DNA from: Pseudomonas sp. MAG733B
Lineage (GTDB): Bacteria > Pseudomonadota > Gammaproteobacteria > Pseudomonadales > Pseudomonadaceae
Assembly: GCF_036884845.1 (NCBI RefSeq)
Contig: NZ_CP145732.1
Location: 3,720,001-3,784,000, forward strand
Reading direction: 5' to 3'
DNA length: 64,000 bases
Below are positions 8,821-18,773 of the stretch, one piece after another. The translations under genes and the position numbers were made by a program. Within the stretch, counting starts at the first letter, position 1. Each line of letters begins with the position of its first letter. The notes below the pieces were generated by a model, which saw only the letters and a list, made by a program, of their open reading frames with translations, was not told the DNA's origin and ran no database searches.

Positions 8821-11800
8821 CCTTACGGGCTTGATTTCATCTATGATGATGTTTGAAACTGCACCGTCTCGTGGAGCTGTTCCGTTGTTATAGGCGCTCC
8901 AATCAAAGGGCTGCGAGGTTGCAGCTTGATATTTAATTGGTGGAAAGAAGTCGTGTGAGGTTTTTAGCTTTCCACCCAGCTTCAGTGGTTCCGTCAGATC
9001 CCGCTTTCGGATCTGTGCCGATGAAGGGAATACTTCGTACCATGTTACTTTTTCTTGAAACTCCGATCGTATCAAAATGCCGTGGCGGCCCTTGCTATTA
9101 TCTAAAGTTTCTTTGTTTTTCCAGCCAGGAGCAACATCAATCTCACTTCTAAGTGAATAATATTTTTGCTTTCCGTATTCAAGGCTTTGCCTATCTTCTA
9201 ATGGTAGTTGCGAAACCAGATATTTAAAAATTGACTCGGACCCGGTACGCAATTGGGTAAAATATTCATCAAAACTTTTGGTAAACAAATCGCCGACGTT
9301 TTTCAGCTCTCTGAGCTTGCTCTCTACCATATCGATGGATAATTGCGGATTCGACGACTGCCATTCGCCAACTGCCAACTTTCCGGTGATGTAGAGATCC
9401 GCCAGCGAATAGCCGAATTGCGGCATGGGCGAACCCGTCGCCCTGAAACACGGATCCAGAAAGGGCAAGCCTGCACCGAAAACCCTGGTCAGTTCAGCCA
9501 GTCCCAGGCTTTCTCGTGTTGGAACGGGAGCTGAAAGATAGGCCTTGGCCCGTGCGAGTGCTTCGCGGGTCGCCTGGAGCTTTTCAAGGGCAATTTCCAA
9601 TTGTTGTTGTGTATAGGTTTCGTTGGCATTGCGTGCGATGACACCATGGGCAATCGCCCAATCAATTACCGGATTCGCGGTTAACATCTGCACCGCGATG
9701 TCCTGGCCGACGGTAATAGCGGACGTGTTGGCGTATTCCATGACTTGCCCAAAAGTCATCTTGGCGGACGCACCCGGTGCCAGTTGTTCTATACGCGCTA
9801 CACCGATGCGCAGCATTACCCAGGTATGGGAACTACAGACCAGGTTGTCTGGCAGGTTTTTGACCAAAAACTCTGGTGCTAGACCGGCAAGCAAGACCCG
9901 CGCTAAGGCTGGCGCAGTTCCGGCACCGGCCTTACCCGTCCTAATAAGGTGTTTTTCTAGCTCGCTGATCACCTCCGAGGGTTTTGCTGACCAATTCGCC
10001 TCTTGGGTCAGGTGATATCCCGCAACGTGATTGCGCTGCTGGCCGTATGCGGGGTCCAAGAAACGTAGCAGCGCCGCCAGCAGCAAATCAGCGCCACTGG
10101 TTTGTGTCGTTATGACGTTGAGCTTTGACTCAAGCCTTTTTCCCAGTTCTCTCCCTATATCAGACTCAATCGCGAGCTCCAGACCTTTCTCGGGGGGAGA
10201 TGTTGTCAACAATTTAACAAAATCCCTGGCTTGAACTTCGGCTAGAAAGGTTTTGAATTCACTGTCAAGAGCATCTAGGTCCGCGGGCTTCAATGGGATC
10301 GGATAGGACAGGGCGCCCTGAAAATTACCGTATTTTGGGCTTTCAGGAATAGACGTGGTCAATACATCAACCAGATTGCGTACATCGGCGACGGTCTTCG
10401 GAACTATCCAACCCATGGCGTTGATATAGCGATGGGCACTGACCATACGTCTGGATTCGATTGGGTACTTGGCCGCGAACAAGGAGTTTGGTGCGGCAGA
10501 TATAGCAAGGCTGTCGAGATCCACCGGTTCGTTATCGGGTTTGCTTTTAACGAGATCATTCAAGGCTAATACCAATCCATGATTGGTATAAACGTCTGCG
10601 ATGTGTTGTTTTTGGGCTTCAACAGCTGCTTCTGATCTTTGCTCTAGCAATTCCGCAGGCACTGTTGCAGAAAATACTGGAGTGTTTTTCAGCTCGGTTG
10701 AACGTCGTAGCGCTTCGCTCCTGCTTGCTGGCAATTGCTCTGCATAAAAGCCTGCGACCAATGCAATTGGAACTCGTGAGCCAGAAGGGGACGGAATACT
10801 GTCTGCGGTTGAACTGATGACTTTTGCCGCTTTGAGTATATCTCCAGCAACGCTGGCCCAGGCGGTATCATTTAGAGTAAACCCGACCCTGCCACGCTCA
10901 GTCTGCCCGGAGATGCTGTTCGATTCCGGGTGAACCTTAACGGTCGAAAGATCCAGCCCTGCTGCATGAGCCCAATCCATAAAGAATGGGTCCCTGAGTG
11001 CACTCGCATAATTCAACCAGCATTGACCGAACGTGGAGTGCGTCGGGACAGAAACCTCCAGCGTGGTGCGGCTGGCATCTGCGTCGGTGAAGCTCGCTAA
11101 CGCCTGGGCGTAGCTAGTCGCTAATTGCCTGTCACCGTTAGACCGCGAAGCATCAGTCCACCCGGCACTGCGTCTGCTGCGCAGCAAGCGGACGACGTCT
11201 TGAGCAGTACGCAATTCTGCATCTACTGGCGTGTCGATGTCGTCGTCAACTTCAATGACGGGACGGCGCAGTTCATCCATCGTTGCAAGAAATTGATAAA
11301 GGGTTAGCTCCATATCAGAGGCGTTTTGTTCGACATCGCCAGTCAGCGGACGCGCCTCGGCATCGGCTGCATCGCGCTTGACCCTTGGCGAGGCGGACTG
11401 AGCGACGTCCTGCGGCCCATGGGTTTGCGCCTCTGCCTCCTGAATCAGTTCGGCATAGGTTCTTGCAGGTTCTTTTGTGCTGTGTTGCTCCAGCAGAGTT
11501 TCGATGTTTTGCAGTAATTGAGTGTCGGCGAGCAAGTTGTGCTCGGTGGATTGGTACATTAACTCGAGGATGGACGTTAAAAGAGTTGGTTGGCCCTTTG
11601 CGACAGGGGTATCAAGGATTTCCTCGATTTTATCCTCGATCAGCTCTTGGTGAAGGGCAAGGCTTTCTTTGGGGATGAGGTCATCGGCGGGCGCATTTGT
11701 GGATATCGGTCCGGTTGACTCAGGCCCTTCGGAGGTTGGCGTTTCTGCGGTCTCGGTAGTTGTGTTGGGTAGCACCGGCTCAGGCAAATTGGGTGCCTGT

Positions 11801-13698
11801 CCTGCATACCGTTGGTTCAGGTGGTTATAGAGTGCGATTGATCCCGCAATGAGTGCAGCTGTCGAGACGGAGATTGTGCCTGTTCGAAAAGGATGCTCTG
11901 TGGCTTGTCGATATGCGGCACTGCCAGCCGCGGTCATGTAGCTGCCTGCTAGCGCAGTCATGCCGGATAATGTCTCGTAAATCCTTGGGCCAATCGTCTC
12001 CCACCATCCTGCGGGGGGGGCATGCGGCTCACCTTTCTCTGCCTTTTCAAGTAAAGCCTGAAGGTCATCTAACGGAATATCGGCAGCAGCGGCCTCCGGA
12101 AACCTCAGTATATTGTCGATTCGATGCAAAATATCTTGAACTGAATGTACCCACTGGGTCAGCGAAGCTTCCGTCGAGAGCGCCGATGCAGGTTCAGGAG
12201 GTGTCGCACTCGAGGTTCCAGCACCGATTGTGTTTTCTGAATGAGTTGCGGGCTGGCGTTTCTCCGAAGAGGCAAACGTGGACTCCGGCAAAATTCTGAT
12301 TTCAGGGCCGATCGAACCCATGCCTGAATGTAGGGGGGCTTGCGTACCTGCACTGATTTTGAAGTCCGAGTCAGCTCCAGTGTTGGGTTTTACAAGCGGC
12401 GCCGCGTTGTACGTTGGATAAGCCGGATTAAAGCTGGTACCTGGCCGTTTCGATTGGGTACCAATTCTCTTCGGTGCAAGAGTGGAGGGTTTTTCAATCG
12501 TCATATCTGGCATCAGGGCTGTCAGCACACTTGCAGCATGGAGCAGATAAGTACCCATTGCCCATTTGCTGTCAGGAGGAACAGGGCCCCGAATGTCGAC
12601 TTCGTTATAAAAACGGGAGCTTTTTTCGATAATGTCCATCTCCGCCAGGAGCTGCGATTGCGGCGGGCGCTGAACCTTATTTGCGGTAGTCGACTTAGCC
12701 TTGATGCCAAACTCAAAATCATATGCGACCGCAACTGCGGAGTTCTCAACTCCCCCGAGGCCCGTGGGCTCTGGCCGAGTATCGACAACCTCAATCGCCT
12801 TTAACCGCTCGCTGAGCTTCTGCGCCTTTTCCAGAAAGCTCTTTGGCCAACGTTTACGCTCATTGGGACGGGGTTCTTCCATGGCTTCAACAGAACTGGC
12901 TATCAGCGACTGGGCTTCTTGCGGTGATGGCCGGACATGAATGAAGTCTTCGAGCTGCCCCAAAAAGTCGTTGAGCTCTTCATCGCTCGAAATGCGAACA
13001 TATGTACGCATTTGCTGCGTGAAATCGCGCACCGCCTTCCACGTGTCATCATCGAGCAGTTCCCCCGCGGAAATTTTCTGATCACGCACAACAATTGATA
13101 GTGTCAATTGCGACTGGATAAGTCCCGTGACCCCCTCACCTGTACTACCGCTAGGAAATTTGACGTTCTCCCCGAAACTGTTCGCCCAGCGCTCAGGTGG
13201 CAGGTGACAGATAATTTCCACGAACTCGCGTAACTGTTCCGGTTTGAGCCCGTCCAGCGGCTTGATCGAGCGCATCATCGCCTTGACGAAGAGTGGAGTC
13301 AGCACTTTGCCGGTGTCAGTTTGCAAGATGCCGGATTTAAGCACCGCTAACGCATCGTCTTCCGAGACAGCGCCGTTTCGCAGTCGGTTCTCGAGTGATG
13401 ACCATGCCTTTTCCAGAGACGGTTGATTGGATATAGAGCCTTCTTTTTTAAGACGATCGGGGAGATCTTTGCTTTCCGGGAGTCCGGTGTACACCGGGCA
13501 TGGAATGGGTAGTTCAGGATTCCGAGGATGGCGGTCTACAGACGCGAGTTGATTCGGAACTGCATAAAACGGACTAGACGCCTGGTTGTTACGCGCACTT
13601 GCATCGGACAGTCGATTTTTGGCTTGAGATGTAGCTTGATTGAAAATCGTGGCTGTACGTGACGTTGATGCAGTAGCGGTGGCATTGACGGGGGGCAT
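8818..13698 (-). CDS. Giant toxin-like protein, N-terminal 1626 residues
   Basis: Very large protein of unknown function, homologous over its first part to the protein at 25560-29915. Both start with a Ser/Thr/Asn/Ala-rich tail without signal peptide and share SGILQTDTGK (here 122-131), a CHLPP-x-x-W motif and a stretch ending in RPSP. A second shared block around residues 510-730 includes a hydrophobic segment before ALYNHLNQRY and a motif R-V-K-R-D (772-776). The middle part (about 1100-1400, with LRFLDPAYGQQRNHVAGY and LLAGLAPEFLVK) resembles, as far as I recall, long uncharacterised proteins of plant- and soil-associated pseudomonads. The start is supported by GGAAGAG 5 bp before the ATG. 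The gene ends at an in-frame amber codon (8818-8820), with the effector-like tail lying beyond it. Secretion route and target are unknown. Confidence 0.8.
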   Translation of the reverse strand: MPPVNATATASTSRTATIFNQATSQAKNRLSDASARNNQASSPFYAVPNQLASVDRHPRNPELPIPCPVYTGLPESKDLPDRLKKEGSISNQPSLEKAWSSLENRLRNGAVSEDDALAVLKSGILQTDTGKVLTPLFVKAMMRSIKPLDGLKPEQLREFVEIICHLPPERWANSFGENVKFPSGSTGEGVTGLIQSQLTLSIVVRDQKISAGELLDDDTWKAVRDFTQQMRTYVRISSDEELNDFLGQLEDFIHVRPSPQEAQSLIASSVEAMEEPRPNERKRWPKSFLEKAQKLSERLKAIEVVDTRPEPTGLGGVENSAVAVAYDFEFGIKAKSTTANKVQRPPQSQLLAEMDIIEKSSRFYNEVDIRGPVPPDSKWAMGTYLLHAASVLTALMPDMTIEKPSTLAPKRIGTQSKRPGTSFNPAYPTYNAAPLVKPNTGADSDFKISAGTQAPLHSGMGSIGPEIRILPESTFASSEKRQPATHSENTIGAGTSSATPPEPASALSTEASLTQWVHSVQDILHRIDNILRFPEAAAADIPLDDLQALLEKAEKGEPHAPPAGWWETIGPRIYETLSGMTALAGSYMTAAGSAAYRQATEHPFRTGTISVSTAALIAGSIALYNHLNQRYAGQAPNLPEPVLPNTTTETAETPTSEGPESTGPISTNAPADDLIPKESLALHQELIEDKIEEILDTPVAKGQPTLLTSILELMYQSTEHNLLADTQLLQNIETLLEQHSTKEPARTYAELIQEAEAQTHGPQDVAQSASPRVKRDAADAEARPLTGDVEQNASDMELTLYQFLATMDELRRPVIEVDDDIDTPVDAELRTAQDVVRLLRSRRSAGWTDASRSNGDRQLATSYAQALASFTDADASRTTLEVSVPTHSTFGQCWLNYASALRDPFFMDWAHAAGLDLSTVKVHPESNSISGQTERGRVGFTLNDTAWASVAGDILKAAKVISSTADSIPSPSGSRVPIALVAGFYAEQLPASRSEALRRSTELKNTPVFSATVPAELLEQRSEAAVEAQKQHIADVYTNHGLVLALNDLVKSKPDNEPVDLDSLAISAAPNSLFAAKYPIESRRMVSAHRYINAMGWIVPKTVADVRNLVDVLTTSIPESPKYGNFQGALSYPIPLKPADLDALDSEFKTFLAEVQARDFVKLLTTSPPEKGLELAIESDIGRELGKRLESKLNVITTQTSGADLLLAALLRFLDPAYGQQRNHVAGYHLTQEANWSAKPSEVISELEKHLIRTGKAGAGTAPALARVLLAGLAPEFLVKNLPDNLVCSSHTWVMLRIGVARIEQLAPGASAKMTFGQVMEYANTSAITVGQDIAVQMLTANPVIDWAIAHGVIARNANETYTQQQLEIALEKLQATREALARAKAYLSAPVPTRESLGLAELTRVFGAGLPFLDPCFRATGSPMPQFGYSLADLYITGKLAVGEWQSSNPQLSIDMVESKLRELKNVGDLFTKSFDEYFTQLRTGSESIFKYLVSQLPLEDRQSLEYGKQKYYSLRSEIDVAPGWKNKETLDNSKGRHGILIRSEFQEKVTWYEVFPSSAQIRKRDLTEPLKLGGKLKTSHDFFPPIKYQAATSQPFDWSAYNNGTAPRDGAVSNIIIDEIKPVR

Positions 13699-13843
13699 GT
13701 AGACTCTTCCATACGCAAAATGAAGGAAACTCCCGACTCCCTATAAAGGGAGCCAAGGCACCTGGCGCAGAAAGATAAGCGATCCATTTTTTTGAATAGT
13801 GATGGAAATCTCTGGAGTTTATCGGGGATCAGACAGGTATTTG

Positions 13844-14206
13844 TTAATTGCCAAGAATACCTTTGACCTTATCCCGCAACTGATCAATCGAGAACGGTTT
13901 GCCAATCAGATACATACCTTCAGGCACATCAATACTTTCGGCATAGCCACTGGCAAACAGGATCGGCAGCGCAGGGCGCAACTTACGTGCCTCAATCGCC
14001 AGCTCCCGCCCGTCCATGATCGGCAAACCAACATCGGTCATCATCAGGTCAATGTGCTGATCAACGTCGTTGAGAATTTTCAGCGCCTGCTCGCCGCCGT
14101 CAGCCTCCAGCACATTGAACTCCAGTTCCTCCAGCACATCGACAATCAGCATGCGCACGATGGCGTCGTCTTCGACGACCAGGATGGTGGAGGCGTTGGT
14201 GGACAT
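13844..14206 (-). CDS. Single-domain response regulator (receiver only)
   Basis: Receiver protein of 120 residues, MSTNASTILVVEDDAIVRML, with phospho-acceptor Asp58 in MMTDVGLP and the conserved Lys in LIGKPFS. There is no output domain, so it probably relays phosphate or binds a partner, like CheY/Spo0F-type proteins. I place the start at the ATG giving MSTNAS; a longer frame upstream has no receiver homology. It is transcribed away from the hybrid kinase at 14455, with the two promoters sharing the 248 bp between them, which suggests that it may receive phosphate from that kinase or a neighbour. Confidence 0.88.
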   Translation of the reverse strand: MSTNASTILVVEDDAIVRMLIVDVLEELEFNVLEADGGEQALKILNDVDQHIDLMMTDVGLPIMDGRELAIEARKLRPALPILFASGYAESIDVPEGMYLIGKPFSIDQLRDKVKGILGN

Positions 14207-14454
14207 AGTGGGGGTCTCAATTTGGATGGGCGGTTGCCGGTCGATCGAAATCGCCGGCCCTCTTGCATGAGTAAGTGGCGGATCCCGACAAGTTCCCAAC
14301 GCGCTATAAAAAGAATAGAGAGAAGGATAACCGCTCCTTCGGCACGGGAGCAGCTGAATGTAGGACTTCGCGCGTAAACGCGTGAGAAAATTGGATCAAT
14401 GCGCCAGTTTTGGGGCAAACTCCTTGGTTTTCACCCGTTCAACAAGGCCTGATT

Positions 14455-17400
14455 ATGACCACCGCGTCTTCGGTTGATGAGCAACGATTCCGTAAACTCC
14501 TGAGCCGCAACATCAGCCTGCCGCTGGGTGTCGGCGTGATCAGTGCGGTTTTTTTCGTGTCGCTGATTACTTATTTGCTGTCGACGATCCAGTGGGTCGA
14601 GCACACAGACCGGGTGATCAATAATGCCAATGAGGCGGTCAAGCTGACCGTCGACCTGGAAACCGGTATGCGCGGCTTCCTGCTCAGCGGCGACGACAAG
14701 TTTCTCGAACCCTACGAAACGGCCAAGCCGCGGATCGACGTCGTACTCAATACCTTGCTCGAACTGACCGCCGATAACCCGGCGCAGACCGACCGTTTGC
14801 ACCGACTACAGGCCTTGCAGCAGGAGTGGGCCGCTTACGCGCAAACCATGATCGACTTGCAGCGCACCAGCGGCGATTATCGCGGCGCGGTCAGGGCCGG
14901 GAAAGGCAAGCGCCTGACCGACGAGGTGCGCAAGCAGTTCGAAGACGTGATCGACATGGAGCAACAGTTGCGTGCTACGCGCAACGAGGAAGTGCGCCGC
15001 ACCACGGTCTGGAGCATCACCCTTTACCTGTTGTTCATCGTTGCTATCAGCGGCTTGCTGGCTTATGTCGGTCGTCGCGATCTGGTCAATCTGTCGCAAC
15101 AGTACAGCGCCAACCTCGCCAAGCAACAGGCCAGTGCCGAGCGACTGGAACGTCAGGCCTGGCTGCGCAATGGCCAGACTGAACTGGCTGAACAAGTGCT
15201 GGGGCAGTTGTCGCTCAACCTGTTGGGACGCAACATCCTGCAATTCTGCGCGCAGTACCTGGGCAGCGCCGTGGCTGCGATTTATGTCCGCGAGGAACAT
15301 GGCGGCCTGAGGCGCGTAGCGTCTTACGGTCTGTCCCGTGAGCAGGAGGCGGTTGAACAACATATCTACAGTGAAGAAGGCATCGTCGGCCAGGTCGCGC
15401 AACAGGCGCGGCTGATTCGCCTGGATAGCGTTCCGAGCGATTACTTCAAGGTCAGTTCCGGCCTCGGCGAAGGTTTGCCGGCCAGTGTGCTGGTGGTGCC
15501 GACCAGCGACGATGACCGGGTCAATGGCGTCATCGAGCTGGGTTTCCTGCGTCCATTGGACGAGCGTGACATTGAGCTGCTGGAACTAATTGCCGGTAAC
15601 ATCGGCACGTCCATCGAAGCGGCGCGCTATCGCCAGCGCTTGCAGGAAGTGCTGGCCGAAACCCAGCAGCTCAACGAAGAGTTGCAGGTCCAGCAGGAAG
15701 AACTCAAGACTGCCAACGAAGAGCTCGAAGAGCAGTCACGGATTCTCAAGGAGTCCCAGGCGCATCTGGAAACCCAGCAGGTCGAGTTGGAGCAGACCAA
15801 TGAGCAATTGGCCGAACAGGCCGAGGTGTTGGCCGAGCAACGCGATGCCATGGACCTGAAGAACACCGAACTCAATCAGGCCCAAACTCAGCTCGAGGAG
15901 CGCGCCGAAGAGTTGCAGCGCTCCAGCAAGTACAAGTCCGAATTCCTCGCCAACATGTCCCACGAACTGCGCACACCGCTGAACAGTTCGTTGATCCTGG
16001 CCAAGTTGCTCGCGGAGAACCCTCAGGAAAACCTCAGCGCCGAACAGGTCAAGTTTGCCGAGTCGATCTACTCCGCCGGCAATGACCTGCTCAACCTGAT
16101 TAACGACATTCTGGACATTTCCAAGGTCGAGGCCGGCAAGTTGGAAATCCGTCCGGAAAACACCAGCGTGGCGCGTCTGGTGGATGGTTTTCGCGGGATG
16201 TTCCAGCCATTGGCAGAAGACAAGCAACTGAACTTCCAGATCGAGTTGCAGGAAGGCTCACCGGCGATGATGTTCACTGATCGCCAGCGTCTGGAGCAGG
16301 TGATCAAGAACCTGTTGTCCAACGCGGTGAAGTTCACCGAAAAGGGCAAAGTCAGTCTGAGCGTTGCCACAGCGCCGAACGACGGCATTGCCTTCATCGT
16401 CCGCGATTCCGGCATTGGCATTGCCGATGATCAGCAGGAAAGTATTTTCGAAGCCTTCCGCCAGGCCGACGGCACCACCAATCGCCGTTATGGCGGCACG
16501 GGGCTGGGCCTGTCGATTTCCCGTGACCTTGCGGCGTTGCTCGGCGGCTCGATCAGCGTGTCCAGCACGCCGGGGCAGGGCAGTGTGTTTACCCTGGTGT
16601 TGCCGCAACAATATGTAGAGCCGGGCGAAGGCCCGATTGAGCCGATGCGTTCGCTGCCGGCGGCACCCGCGCCGAGCGTTGTCGCTACGCAGTTGAAACC
16701 ATTGATCGCCGAAGTCGATATCCCGCGTTTCAACGATGACCGCGCCAAGGCACCGTTTGGCACGCGCTGCATTCTGGTGGTGGAAGACGAACCCAACTTC
16801 GCACACATCCTCTACGACCTCGCCCATGAATTGGGTTACCACTGCCTGGTGGCCCACGGCGCCGACGAAGGTTACGACCTGGCCCGGCAGTTCATTCCCG
16901 ACGCCATCCTGCTGGACATGCGTCTGCCGGATCATTCCGGGTTGACCGTGCTGCAACGCCTGAAGGAACACGCCGAAACCCGACACATCCCCGTGCATGT
17001 GATTTCGGTCGAAGATCGAGTGGAAGCGGCGATGCACATGGGCGCCATCGGTTACGCGGTCAAGCCGACCACCCGTGAAGAACTCAAGGATGTATTTGCG
17101 CGCCTGGAAGCCAAATTGACCCAGAAGGTCAAGCGCGTACTGCTGGTGGAAGACGACGATTTGCAGCGCGACAGCATTTCACGCTTGATCGGCGACGACG
17201 ACATCGAAATCACCGCCGTCGGTTTCGCACAAGAGGCGCTGGACCTGCTGCGCACCACGATCTTCGATTGCATGATCATCGACCTCAAGCTGCCGGACAT
17301 GCTCGGCAACGACCTGCTCAAACGCATGGCCACCGAAGAAATCTGCTCGTTCCCGCCGGTCATCGTCTACACCGGACGCAACCTGACCCGCGATGAAGAA

Positions 17401-17946
17401 GCCGAACTGCGCAAGTATTCACGCTCGATCATCATCAAGGGCGCACGTTCGCCCGAGCGTTTGCTGGATGAGGTGACACTCTTTCTGCACAAAGTCGAAT
17501 CCCGGTTGTCCCATGAGCGTCAGAAGATGCTCAAGACCGCGCGCAGCCGCGACAAGGTCTTCGAGGGACGCAAGGTGCTGCTGGTGGACGACGATGTGCG
17601 CAACATCTTCGCCCTCACCAGTGCGCTGGAGCAAAAGGGTGCAGTCGTGGTCATCGGCCGGAACGGTCGGGAAGCGATTGATCGATTGAATGAAGTAGAA
17701 GACATCGATCTGGTGTTGATGGACGTGATGATGCCGGAGATGGATGGTTTCGAAGCCACCATCGAGATCCGCAAGGACCCGCGCTGGCGCAAGCTGCCGA
17801 TCATTGCGGTGACGGCCAAGGCCATGAAGGATGATCAGGAGCGCTGCCTGCAGGCGGGCGCCAATGACTACCTGGCCAAGCCCATCGACCTGGATCGCCT
17901 GTTTTCACTGATTCGTGTGTGGTTACCGAAAATGGAACGTATCTAG
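14455..17946 (+). CDS. CHASE3-GAF hybrid sensor histidine kinase with three receiver domains
   Basis: Membrane sensor kinase of 1163 residues. Order: membrane helix 22-43; periplasmic CHASE3-type helical sensor (about 45-180, with LETGMRGFLLSGDDKFLEPY); membrane helix 184-205; GAF domain (about 240-400); a long Glu/Gln-rich coiled coil (about 400-485); HisKA with His503 in NMSHELRTPLN; HATPase with GTGLGLSIS; then three receivers with Asp821 (LLDMRLPD), Asp943 (IIDLKLPD) and Asp1090 (LMDVMMPEMDG). The start ATG follows AAGG. It is the first gene of a run overlapping cheR, cheB and a second kinase, so these products should act together. The receiver array suggests branching or stepwise phosphotransfer. 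Confidence 0.93.
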   Translation: MTTASSVDEQRFRKLLSRNISLPLGVGVISAVFFVSLITYLLSTIQWVEHTDRVINNANEAVKLTVDLETGMRGFLLSGDDKFLEPYETAKPRIDVVLNTLLELTADNPAQTDRLHRLQALQQEWAAYAQTMIDLQRTSGDYRGAVRAGKGKRLTDEVRKQFEDVIDMEQQLRATRNEEVRRTTVWSITLYLLFIVAISGLLAYVGRRDLVNLSQQYSANLAKQQASAERLERQAWLRNGQTELAEQVLGQLSLNLLGRNILQFCAQYLGSAVAAIYVREEHGGLRRVASYGLSREQEAVEQHIYSEEGIVGQVAQQARLIRLDSVPSDYFKVSSGLGEGLPASVLVVPTSDDDRVNGVIELGFLRPLDERDIELLELIAGNIGTSIEAARYRQRLQEVLAETQQLNEELQVQQEELKTANEELEEQSRILKESQAHLETQQVELEQTNEQLAEQAEVLAEQRDAMDLKNTELNQAQTQLEERAEELQRSSKYKSEFLANMSHELRTPLNSSLILAKLLAENPQENLSAEQVKFAESIYSAGNDLLNLINDILDISKVEAGKLEIRPENTSVARLVDGFRGMFQPLAEDKQLNFQIELQEGSPAMMFTDRQRLEQVIKNLLSNAVKFTEKGKVSLSVATAPNDGIAFIVRDSGIGIADDQQESIFEAFRQADGTTNRRYGGTGLGLSISRDLAALLGGSISVSSTPGQGSVFTLVLPQQYVEPGEGPIEPMRSLPAAPAPSVVATQLKPLIAEVDIPRFNDDRAKAPFGTRCILVVEDEPNFAHILYDLAHELGYHCLVAHGADEGYDLARQFIPDAILLDMRLPDHSGLTVLQRLKEHAETRHIPVHVISVEDRVEAAMHMGAIGYAVKPTTREELKDVFARLEAKLTQKVKRVLLVEDDDLQRDSISRLIGDDDIEITAVGFAQEALDLLRTTIFDCMIIDLKLPDMLGNDLLKRMATEEICSFPPVIVYTGRNLTRDEEAELRKYSRSIIIKGARSPERLLDEVTLFLHKVESRLSHERQKMLKTARSRDKVFEGRKVLLVDDDVRNIFALTSALEQKGAVVVIGRNGREAIDRLNEVEDIDLVLMDVMMPEMDGFEATIEIRKDPRWRKLPIIAVTAKAMKDDQERCLQAGANDYLAKPIDLDRLFSLIRVWLPKMERI

Positions 17947-18773
17947 TGGAGAGCAATCTGACTCGCAATAGTGAGATCGAACTGCGGTTGCTGATCGAGG
18001 CGATCTACCTCAAGTACAGCTACGATTTTCGCGATTACTCCGGCGCGTCGATCAAGCGTCGGGTGGGTCATGCGCTGAGCCAGTTCGAGTGCAATACCAT
18101 CTCGGCCCTGCAGGAAAAAGTCCTGCATGACCCGACTGCGTTCATGCAGCTGCTGCAATTGCTGACGATCCCGGTCAGCGAGATGTTCCGCGACCCTTCG
18201 CACTTCCTGGCGATACGCCGCGAGGTAGTGCCGCTGCTCAAGACTTATCCGTCGATCAAGATCTGGATTGCCGGTTGCAGCACCGGTGAAGAGGTCTATT
18301 CGATGGCGATCCTGCTGCGTGAAGAGGGCCTGCTCGAGCGCACGATCATCTACGCCACCGATATCAATCCGCGCTCGCTGGAGAAAGCCAAGCAAGGGAT
18401 TTTCTCGATGGAGAATGTCCGCGCCTACACTTCCAATTACCAGCAGGCCGGTGGCCAGCGGTCGTTCGCCGACTACTACACGGCGGCTTACGGTTACGCG
18501 ATTTTCGACAAGTCGTTGTGCGAAAACGTGACCTTCGCCGATCACAGCCTGGCAACCGACAGCGTATTTTCAGAAACTCAATTAATTTCGTGTCGTAACG
18601 TATTGATTTATTTCAATAAAAAACTTCAGGATCGTGCGTTTGGTTTGTTTCACGAATCACTATGCCATCGTGGATTCCTGGTGCTGGGCAGCAAGGAAAC
18701 CCCGGATTTTTCGGCTTTCGGCAATCAGTTCGAGCCGTTGGTCAAACAAGAACGGATCTACCGCAAAACATGA
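17946..18773 (+). CDS. CheR-type protein-glutamate methyltransferase
   Basis: S-adenosylmethionine-dependent methyltransferase of 275 residues. An N-terminal helical CheR domain (about 10-75, with YDFRDYSGASIKRRVG) is followed by the Rossmann methyltransferase domain with IWIAGCSTGEEVYSMA, ATDINPRSLEKA and CRNVLIYF. I prefer the GTG at 17946, which overlaps the kinase stop (TAGTG) and gives the usual N-terminal length; an alternative GTG lies at 17919. No methyl-accepting chemoreceptor gene is in the window, so its substrate may be the upstream kinase or a receptor elsewhere. Overlaps at both ends show tight translational coupling. Confidence 0.9.
   Translation: MESNLTRNSEIELRLLIEAIYLKYSYDFRDYSGASIKRRVGHALSQFECNTISALQEKVLHDPTAFMQLLQLLTIPVSEMFRDPSHFLAIRREVVPLLKTYPSIKIWIAGCSTGEEVYSMAILLREEGLLERTIIYATDINPRSLEKAKQGIFSMENVRAYTSNYQQAGGQRSFADYYTAAYGYAIFDKSLCENVTFADHSLATDSVFSETQLISCRNVLIYFNKKLQDRAFGLFHESLCHRGFLVLGSKETPDFSAFGNQFEPLVKQERIYRKT

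Noticed and set aside
6439..13698. Frameshift as the cause of the split toxin gene
   Set aside because: Both halves are in exactly the same phase, so a substitution to TAG explains the break and an insertion or deletion is not needed.
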